This document shows, in pieces, positions 57,001 through 64,000 of a stretch of DNA of 64,000 bases. The DNA lies in assembly GCA_964034945.1 (NCBI GenBank), contig OZ035962.1:94000784-94064783 (forward strand), in the 5' to 3' direction. Source of the DNA: Chrysopilus asiliformis (taxonomy: Eukaryota > Arthropoda > Insecta > Diptera > Rhagionidae). Numbering within the stretch: the stretch's first letter is position 1; the number at the start of each line of letters is the position of its first letter. A program made the translations under genes and the position numbers. The notes beneath the pieces are model-generated. The model saw only the letters and a list, made by a program, of their open reading frames with translations, ran no database searches and was not told the DNA's origin.

Positions 57001-58681
57001 TCTTACTTTGTTAGATTTTTTTAATAGTGTATATCATAAATTTATGTTTTTGCGATTTGACCAGATTTTTTGACAGAATTTTTTGAGCGGATTCAAGAAA
57101 AATAAATCCGATCAAACAGTAAAATCTAACCGAAATCAGATATTTCTATTGGGAACACTGTAAGTCATTTGCTGTTTACCATTTGTTTAGGCGCCATTTA
57201 GGCCGCCGAAGCCACCGCCACCGGAAGTGACAGTCGTAACGGGAGCATATAAAAAGGATATGTTCAACATGCTGGTATCTCAATGTTATACCGATTTAAT
57301 ATTAATCGTTGGCTCTGCAAAGTTTGCTGTTCACAAATTCATGCTAGCCGCTGCATCGAATTCGTTTTATCGTCTGTTGACTACAGAACTATCTGATATG
57401 GGTGGTAGAAGTAGCAGTGAATCCAGCATGGTTTGTATAATTGTAAATCAGCTTTCAAAATTACATATTTTTAATGAGATTTCATTTTACTACATAAAAA
57501 TTTGAAATATAGGTGAGCTCCACGTTTGGTGAGGCGACAACAGCTGATTTTAATGATGACACAGAATATTTAATTCGTAACGAGACGAAACCCTCAAGGT
57601 AAAGTGTAAAGAAAATTTCCCATTATATATGAATTGATAAGAACAAATTTGTGCTAAGAATGTGGGAACAGCTGAAAAGAAGGTCCAGCTATCAAGCTCT
57701 TCCGCTAGTGGAATCGAAAAAATCAACAGATCTATTCAAAGATTTGCATCATCCGATATTCCAAAATATTCGCATTTTTCAGGTAAGCGATCATTTGCAG
57801 TGATTTTTATGGATTTTTGATGATTCTTTCATTATCAGGTTGATACTGGACGAGGCGTTAACACAACACAGACAATAGTTACACTAACTAAAATTATCAC
57901 GCCACAAGCAATGAATCAATGTCTCAAGTTCATTTACACTGGTACAATTGAAAAAGAATTCCACAATTTTCAGGTAATTTCCATTGACGTACGCGTTAAG
58001 AGTTATTAGAAAATTAAAAACATATATATATCAGTGTTGAATATCGAGTTATAGACGGTAATATTTTCACAGACCGCTCCAATTGGATTGCTTTTGGTAA
58101 TGATTCAACAATTTCTATTGTTTGTTTTATGTTCTTTTTGCACGCGATGTTTAGTTGATATTTTGAAAAAACATTACATAGTCAAAGATTTTGTTTGTAA
58201 TTCCAATCAAATGTTCACAAGATTTTCATGTGTTTATTTCTGATCAATTTTTAAGTTTACGAGACAATTTTACCATAGTAAAAATTATTTAAGTGTAAAA
58301 ACTATTATAATAGTATTAAATTTAAAAGCCAGACATTGGTAATAATTTTGGTATTCAAAAACATTTTGAATTTTTGGTACCAAAAATATATTATTAGTAA
58401 AATTCTGATAAAAAATATTTTTAAAACCATTATTTCCTGTAACGAGATTTTTACATATTCTTGATTTAGGAATTTTGAAATTTAGCTACAGGTTGAAAGT
58501 AGTAATTTTTTATGCTTGAGTTAAGAAATGTTTTTTTTTATCAAGACTAGTTTTAATTTTATTCTGTTTAATTTTGTAGGAAATAAAGCAAGCTGCGGAC
58601 TTTTTAGAACTGCCACAATTGACTCTTCTACTGTCTAAAACACAAACAAGTGCCGAAGAGCCTACACATCATTATTCTACC
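53483..58681 (+). CDS. RhoBTB: RhoBTB, Rho-related BTB-domain protein (first 459 residues; 3' end beyond window)
   Basis: Exons 53483-53662, 53732-53835, 54769-54966, 55024-55231, 57191-57430, 57513-57598, 57659-57782, 57839-57973 and 58580-58681 join in phase to 459 codons with no stop. RhoBTB proteins are atypical Rho-family members that act as Cullin-3 substrate adaptors in vesicle traffic and cytoskeletal control. The P-loop GDTAVGKT is at residues 17-24, the degenerate switch [17 protein letters not shown] is the family hallmark, and GCKNDLR and YYETSVF are the G4/G5 sites. A Pro-rich hinge (PPKPPPPEV) leads to the first BTB domain ([20 protein letters not shown]), split by a Ser-rich insert as in known members. 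The second BTB domain would lie past the antisense BEL element. Introns hold a TATACCC repeat and a long palindrome. Confidence 0.95.
53877..54441 (+). repeat. TATACCC-type dispersed repeat, copy 3, in a RhoBTB intron
   Basis: Same start, tetranucleotide tract (54008-54054) and ATTGCCAGATTGGCAAT end as copies 1 and 2, inserted between RhoBTB exons 2 and 3 on the sense strand. Confidence 0.85.
55529..56863. mobile_element. 1335-bp fold-back element with 573-bp inverted arms
   Basis: Arms 55529-56101 and 56291-56863 appear to be exact reverse complements where compared, start CAGGGTGGTCCGGATTAGGA, and are flanked by TA on each side (55527-55528, 56864-56865), a Tc1/mariner-type duplication. 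The 189-bp loop contains TTATGTTTTT-like simple repeats. It lies in the RhoBTB intron 55232-57190, so RhoBTB pre-mRNA would contain a very long perfect hairpin. No transposase frame is present. The same 62-codon open frame appears once in each arm only because the arms match. Confidence 0.85.
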
Positions 58682-58699
58682 GTAAGTAAAAGTATTTTA

Positions 58700-59102
58700 T
58701 CGGAACAGCACACGATCGTTATACTAAAGCTTCGCTTTTTCGCCTTAGTGTTGTTAGTCTGCGAAGAATTCAAAATACATATCTTGGGGGTATTCATAAA
58801 AAAATATTATTTGGCTGTTATCGTCGTAAATAATTTTGACACACTTTATATCCCTTTAACCCTTAAAGGCTTGGTGGTACACGCGATGTACCACCTTTTT
58901 TGTAACAAATACTGCACGGTGGTATCAAAATTGTACCACCAATTAAACCGTCTTTCATTGCCGTATGATACTTTAAAATGGTACCACTAAAAAAATCAAA
59001 AAAAAAATTTTTTTTTCGAGTGTCGGAAGGGTGAAAATATTTGCTATTTTTCTGTGCCTCTAAGGTTAATTTGTTTGTTTTCAACTTAAATATTTCTCCC
59101 AT
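58700..59102 (-). repeat. probable 3' LTR region of the BEL/Pao element (boundaries uncertain)
   Basis: Downstream of the polyprotein stop, on the minus strand, the purine/GC tract AAGGCGGCCGGCA precedes TGGGAGAAAT at about 59101, a plausible LTR start. The region contains inverted GGTGGTAC/GTACCACC motifs. The outer edge between about 58690 and 58760 could not be fixed because the 5' LTR lies outside the window. Confidence 0.4.
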
Positions 59103-59253
59103 GCCGGCCGCCTTGAATTAATTTCAATAAATTCAATATAAACTTAAATTGAAATCTAAATTAACATTAAATTGTGAATAAATTGCAATATCTAAAGTGA
59201 ATTACAATAAGTATTAATTAATCGAATTTATAAATCAAAAATTTAGGATGGCG

Positions 59254-62200
59254 TCAAACGTCGCCGTCATTTGTAGTCATCGGTAACGGGCACAACTTTA
59301 CTATCGGTCGTGTAGTCAAGCCTTCAGATGTCTTCAAATCGGCTACACGAACAAATCCGTCTGCACCAAAATACAATTTCAGTATTCTAGCCATTTTCCA
59401 TTTGGTAGGAGGGATGCGATCGTCACGAATCAAGACTAATTCACCCACAGACACGTTCTTTGTAGGCTTGTGCCATTTGGCGCGTACTTGTAGTTGTACC
59501 AGATATTCCGAGCTCCATCTTCGCCAAAAATGTTGCTTCATCTGAGTCAAAAGGTTCCATCTGTTTATCAGGCTTCCCTTAAATTGAGTTTCGTCAGGCT
59601 CAGGTATCGTCTTTAAAGCTTCACCTATGAGAAAATGAGAAGGGGTTAAAACAGATAAATCATTAATATCGTTTGACAATGCGCATAGCGGTGGCGAATT
59701 TGTGCAAGCTTCTATTTCGGTTAGAAGTGTTGAGAATTCCTCGAATGTAGGAACAATATCAGATATTGTTCGTCTAAGATGAAATTTCAGTCGTTTTACC
59801 GCAGCCTCCCAGAAGCCTCCCATGTGAGGTGCCGATGGTGGGTTGAAGTGCCACGTAGTTTGATCGTTGGCTAGATATCTTTTTAGATTCTCATCTCTTA
59901 ATGTGCTATTGAGCAATTCTCGAAGCGCTCGTTCAGCCCCGACGAAATTCGTCCCGTTATCGCAATACAGATGCTCGCAATGTCCGCGGCGAGATGTAAA
60001 TCTTTTGAACGCAGCGATAAACGTAGGTGATGACAAATCGCTAGCCAGTTCTAGGTGCAGAGCTCCTGTAGCCATACAAATGAAGACTGCAACGTAGCCT
60101 TTCGTAGACTTAGCTCCGCGGTTTTTAGAATGGCGAATTTGAAACGGTCCTGCAAAGTCTACTCCGCTGCGATGAAAGGTGCGATGTTTAGAAACTCGAG
60201 CAAACGGCAAATCGGACATTAATTGTTGTGTTTGAGTATGACGAAAACGAGCGCACCTGACGCATTTGTGAGTGATAGAGCGAATTAATCTCCTAGCACC
60301 AACTACCCAAAACCGTGTCTGAAGCGTAGTTTGCATGAGTTGCGGTCCACCATGGAGTGTAATTTTATGAATTTCTTCGACCAACAATGTTGTTAGATGA
60401 GATTTCACTGGTAAAATTATTTGATGTTTCTTGTCGAAAGAAATAGCGGCATTTCTTAACCTTCCTCCAACACGAAGCAAGTTATTTTCGTCGAGAAAAG
60501 GCTGCAATTTTAACAAAGAGCTACGTTTGGAAATCATCTTGTTTTGGCGTAAATCCTGGATTTCTGTGGAGAAATATTGATTTTGCGTTGAACGGATCCA
60601 AAACGAGAGCGCGGTGTCAATTTCTTTCGACGTCAATTCTCCGAATTTGCGATCACGTTTGTCCTTGAATCTGATGTTGTTGCAAAATCGAATCGTAATA
60701 GCGGTAATCCGTTTCAACTTGGAAAGGGATGAGTATTTATAAAGCAGTTCCCAATCTGTCCTTATAGACGTTGTCTGAGCAACGATAGGAGAATTTGCAC
60801 GACGTTCTAACAACGTTCCACACACGGGAGTTTTTGGCCAAAAGTCTTCATTTTCTCTTAGCCAACGTGGGCCGGTCCACCAAAGCGGATGATCCGACAA
60901 TGCTTGTGGCGTTATACCTCTAGATGCAGCATCCGCAGGATTTTGATTTCCGGGTACATGTCGCCAAACATCTGCGGGCATGGTTTGTTGAATCAACGCA
61001 ACTCTATTGTTGACGAAAGTAGTCCAAGTTGTAGGTGGTTTATTGATCCAAGCTAATGTTATTGTTGAATCTGTCCAACCGTGTACGCTGGAAATCGAAG
61101 ACTTGAATATCGACTTTACGTGATGCAAAAGTTTGGCGAGCAAAACTGCTGCGCAAAGTTCTAATCTAGGTATGGAGATCGTTTGTAGCGGAGCGAGACG
61201 AGTTTTTGCGGTTATTAGACGTACTGTTTTGTTTCCGTGAAAATCAATCGTGAGCGCGTAGATCACGGCGGCATAAGCGTCTTCGGATGCGTCCGAAAAT
61301 CCATGCAGCGAGGTTGACGATGGTAAGGCAGTCATTCCTAACCAACGGGGTATCTTAATCGATGTGAGATGCGGTAAATTGGACCTGTATTTTTCCCACT
61401 GATGTTGGATTTGATCCGAAACTTGTTCGTCCCAGTCGACCTTTGGTTTCCACAGCCCTTGAAATATGATCTTGCCTGTGATGGTGACTGGAGCTAAAAG
61501 TCCTAAAGGATCGAATAATCGCGTGCATTCTGACAACAGTTTACGTTTAGTAAGCGGAGGTTCCGTAGCGGTGAAGTTGACAGAAAATTGCATATTATCA
61601 CGCGACGGTTCCCAATATAGCCCTAAGGCTCTGACAACTTCGCTGTCGTCAGAGACGAGACATTGATATGACTCGCGTTCGGTTTCAGAAATATTTGCGA
61701 GCAGAAGTTGTGAATTTGACGCCCATTTGCGTATGTTGAAACGCCCTTTCTGCAAAAGTTTGGTAATTTGAACTTGGATTTGTAAAAGATCGGCTTCATT
61801 CGAACATCCTGTCAGCAGATCATCCATATAGAAATCAGTTTTAACGATTTCCGCCGCCTTTGGATATTTAGATTTGTGATCCGAAGCACACTGCTGCAAA
61901 GATTTCACGGCCAAATAGGACGACGACGCTACCCCGTAAGTCACTGTTCTGAGTTTGTAATCTTGTAGTTCGTCGTTCGGGAAATCTCTCCATACGATGC
62001 GTTGGAACTCGGCGTGGTCGTCGTTAATGAGAACTTGACGGTACATTTTAGCAATATCACCGCTCATCGCGTATTGGTGAGCGCTAAACCGAATTAAAAT
62101 CGTAGCTAAATCATACTGAAGCGGCGGACCCAATAATTGTGTGTCATTTAGCGATATACCATTGGACGATTGAAAGGAGGCATTGAAAACGACTCGGACA

Positions 62201-63999
62201 CTTGTCGTGGTACTTGTTGACTTCAAAACTGCGTGGTGCGGTAAATAGTAACACTGATTGTTTGGAGGGATAGACGTAGTAACTGTCATGTGTCCTAATT
62301 CACGATATTCTTTCATAAACGATCTATATTGGTCATAAAGGTCGGGATTTTTTACTAATTTAGATTCCATTCGAAGAAAGGCTCGAACCGCTGCCCCTCT
62401 AGAACTGCCGAAATCTGGAGGCGACTTGAACGGCAAGTTAACCACGAATCTTCCTTCTCTTGTCCTTTGGTGGGTTTTTTCGAAAATGGATTCGCAGATT
62501 TCTTCTTCGGCGGAAAGTTTTCGTGTGTTGGGAATTTCGTCTAAAGCCCAAAATTTGGAAACGGCTTCGGTTAAATTGACATCACATCTAAGACTAGTTA
62601 CACTGCGGAGATTCGTAGAAAGTGAAAGATTGTGAGACATTTCTTCTACCTTACCGAATAGAACCCAACCTAGCTGTGTACTTTGCGCCACTGGAGTTCC
62701 AATAGGACCCTTTAAAAGGCCTTCCTTTATGATTTCATCGAGAACGTCAGCCCCTAGTAAAACATCAATCGACGAGGGCTCGTAGAAATTAGGATCAGCT
62801 AGTTGAATGTTTAATATGTGCGGCCATGATTTTGTCTCAAGTTTTTCTGATGGTATTGCATTTGTTATTTTAGACAAAATATGCGCGGAAACCGAACAAG
62901 CAAGATTTTCCTTTATAGAGAAAAAGTTTAGGTTTACATACCCTTTTGATTTTGCGGCATTAACTGCAGAGATACCTTCCACGGTTAGAGCGAGCGATGT
63001 TCGTGGTAAGCCCAATCGTTGAACGCATGCCTCAGTTATGAAGGAAGCGGAAGAAGCGGAATCCAACAGCGCTCTGACGAATCGCAGATGGCCTGAATTG
63101 TCACGAACCTTGATGATAGCGGTTTGAAGTAATATCTTGCGTTGGGTATTGATGAGAAGGGATGATGTGGATGTACCCGGTTGCGGTGTTGTTGGAGTTG
63201 CGTTATGTAACAACGTATGATGTCGTCGTTGGCAGGAACTACACGTTCGTCCACTGCGGCATTTTTCATCTGTGTGACCCAAGCTTAAACAATTTAAACA
63301 CGCTTTTTTGTCTTTTACTGCCTTTAAACGCGTTTGAAGATCGCTTGAGCAAAACCTTTCACACGAATATATTTTGTGATTACCGGAGCAGAAGAAGCAG
63401 TTTTCACTATTGGCATTTAAGACGCGCGCGGGTTGGTCGGAACGTTCATTTGATATTTTCGAATTAGTTGCTGTGTGGTACGCGCCTTTAAGTAAATTTG
63501 ATTTAGGGGGGTTCCTTTCGCGTGATGGTATTTTGGCGTGGGTCTCAAGTGCGTCCAAGGATCTAGCTCTATTTTCCAAGAAATCAAATAGCGTACTTAA
63601 CTTTGGTGTTTCCGGAGAGGAAAGAGACAACTCCCATTGCTTTCTCGTTTCCATATCCAATTTAGAAACAGCCAGATATATGAGAACATCATTCCAATGA
63701 TCTACGGGCCGTTTTAACGTTTTAAGCGCGCGTGTATGTTCACGAAATCGATCTAAAAGTGTTTTTATCGCGGTGGAAGATTCCGTTTTCACTTGCGGTG
63801 CTGAGAAAATCGCGGCGATATGTGAATCTACCATTATTCTCTCGACATTGTAGCGCTTACGAAGAATTGACCAAGCTTCGTTATAATTGTTGTCTGTCAC
63901 AGGGAGCTCCTTTATAACGTTTAAAGCCTCACCTGTTAAAGTGTTCCGTAGATAATGTAACTTCTGACTTCCTGCTAAGGAAGAATTAGTATCGATCAA
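59254..63999 (-). CDS. BEL/Pao LTR-retrotransposon Gag-Pol polyprotein (5' end beyond window)
   Basis: A continuous 1581-codon minus-strand frame runs off the window edge; the first Met seen may be internal. In order (numbered from the window edge): a Gag DUF1759-type region (1-150); zinc-knuckle Cys/His clusters (about 201-265); an aspartic protease around LLDSASSASF (313); a reverse transcriptase with the active-site YMDD at 724-727; an RNase H region starting HGFSDASEDAYAAV (about 899); an integrase with an H-x4-H...C-x2-C zinc site (1211-1249) and a catalytic triad Asp1281, Asp1347, Glu1397; and a C-terminal DUF5641-like tail. The protease reads DSAS rather than the usual DSGA. No stop or frameshift is seen, so the copy may be recent. 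It follows the last visible RhoBTB exon in antisense orientation and probably lies in that gene's next intron. Confidence 0.95.
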   Translation of the reverse strand: MIDTNSSLAGSQKLHYLRNTLTGEALNVIKELPVTDNNYNEAWSILRKRYNVERIMVDSHIAAIFSAPQVKTESSTAIKTLLDRFREHTRALKTLKRPVDHWNDVLIYLAVSKLDMETRKQWELSLSSPETPKLSTLFDFLENRARSLDALETHAKIPSRERNPPKSNLLKGAYHTATNSKISNERSDQPARVLNANSENCFFCSGNHKIYSCERFCSSDLQTRLKAVKDKKACLNCLSLGHTDEKCRSGRTCSSCQRRHHTLLHNATPTTPQPGTSTSSLLINTQRKILLQTAIIKVRDNSGHLRFVRALLDSASSASFITEACVQRLGLPRTSLALTVEGISAVNAAKSKGYVNLNFFSIKENLACSVSAHILSKITNAIPSEKLETKSWPHILNIQLADPNFYEPSSIDVLLGADVLDEIIKEGLLKGPIGTPVAQSTQLGWVLFGKVEEMSHNLSLSTNLRSVTSLRCDVNLTEAVSKFWALDEIPNTRKLSAEEEICESIFEKTHQRTREGRFVVNLPFKSPPDFGSSRGAAVRAFLRMESKLVKNPDLYDQYRSFMKEYRELGHMTVTTSIPPNNQCYYLPHHAVLKSTSTTTSVRVVFNASFQSSNGISLNDTQLLGPPLQYDLATILIRFSAHQYAMSGDIAKMYRQVLINDDHAEFQRIVWRDFPNDELQDYKLRTVTYGVASSSYLAVKSLQQCASDHKSKYPKAAEIVKTDFYMDDLLTGCSNEADLLQIQVQITKLLQKGRFNIRKWASNSQLLLANISETERESYQCLVSDDSEVVRALGLYWEPSRDNMQFSVNFTATEPPLTKRKLLSECTRLFDPLGLLAPVTITGKIIFQGLWKPKVDWDEQVSDQIQHQWEKYRSNLPHLTSIKIPRWLGMTALPSSTSLHGFSDASEDAYAAVIYALTIDFHGNKTVRLITAKTRLAPLQTISIPRLELCAAVLLAKLLHHVKSIFKSSISSVHGWTDSTITLAWINKPPTTWTTFVNNRVALIQQTMPADVWRHVPGNQNPADAASRGITPQALSDHPLWWTGPRWLRENEDFWPKTPVCGTLLERRANSPIVAQTTSIRTDWELLYKYSSLSKLKRITAITIRFCNNIRFKDKRDRKFGELTSKEIDTALSFWIRSTQNQYFSTEIQDLRQNKMISKRSSLLKLQPFLDENNLLRVGGRLRNAAISFDKKHQIILPVKSHLTTLLVEEIHKITLHGGPQLMQTTLQTRFWVVGARRLIRSITHKCVRCARFRHTQTQQLMSDLPFARVSKHRTFHRSGVDFAGPFQIRHSKNRGAKSTKGYVAVFICMATGALHLELASDLSSPTFIAAFKRFTSRRGHCEHLYCDNGTNFVGAERALRELLNSTLRDENLKRYLANDQTTWHFNPPSAPHMGGFWEAAVKRLKFHLRRTISDIVPTFEEFSTLLTEIEACTNSPPLCALSNDINDLSVLTPSHFLIGEALKTIPEPDETQFKGSLINRWNLLTQMKQHFWRRWSSEYLVQLQVRAKWHKPTKNVSVGELVLIRDDRIPPTKWKMARILKLYFGADGFVRVADLKTSEGLTTRPIVKLCPLPMTTNDGDV

Positions 64000-64000
64000 C

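Noticed and set aside
58619..58990. 123-residue plus-strand frame
   Set aside because: Its first part is the RhoBTB exon ending at 58681; beyond the GTAAGT donor it reads intron and element sequence.

Overview
This window is AT-rich eukaryotic nuclear DNA from an insect. Genes have short exons with GT-AG introns. Recognisable conserved genes are Prp3, eRF1, insulin-degrading enzyme (IDE), RhoBTB and inositol monophosphatase. They sit among many inverted-repeat DNA transposons and one BEL/Pao retroelement. A dipteran is the most likely source: a divergent pyruvate-kinase paralogue, two alternative eRF1 last exons, and a dispersed repeat beginning TATACCC with GTCC/GTCT tetranucleotide tracts that recalls a repeat type I remember from Drosophila. 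This is an inference, not a proven assignment.

Layout. From 1 to 11 kb the genes are tightly packed: a possible 5' exon of a mitochondrial acyl-carrier-like protein (-), a coiled-coil protein (+), inositol monophosphatase (-, 5 exons), a pyruvate-kinase-like pseudoenzyme (+, 2 exons, with a piggyBac-type insertion in its intron) and the spliceosomal protein Prp3 (-, 2 exons). From 11 to 27 kb lie a Harbinger-type element with a broken MADF-domain ORF and then eRF1 (+, 8 exons). The large first intron of eRF1 and the interval between its two alternative terminal exons are full of miniature transposons. From 27 to 33 kb there is only AT-rich spacer and two hAT-type elements, one still carrying the zinc-finger start of a transposase.

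From 33.2 to 41.6 kb lie a secreted coiled-coil/TRAF-C-like protein (+, 6 exons) and a complete IDE gene (-, 17 exons, ending in a peroxisomal SKL tail). From 42 to 53 kb is repeat-rich and largely gene-free; it may hold the untranslated first exon of RhoBTB. From 53.5 to 58.7 kb nine coding exons of RhoBTB (+) cover the GTPase domain and most of the first BTB domain; the rest lies beyond the window. One RhoBTB intron holds a 1.3-kb element made almost entirely of two matching 573-bp inverted arms. From about 58.7 kb to the end an apparently intact antisense BEL/Pao element, open at the window edge, follows the last RhoBTB exon seen.

The host genes are mostly unrelated housekeeping genes (translation termination, splicing, proteolysis, inositol recycling, GTPase signalling) and form no operon or cluster. 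The informative layer is the mobile-element strata: at least a dozen elements whose ends, target-site duplications and nesting can be read directly. Exon boundaries were deduced by eye from reading phase, GT/AG sites and remembered family alignments.
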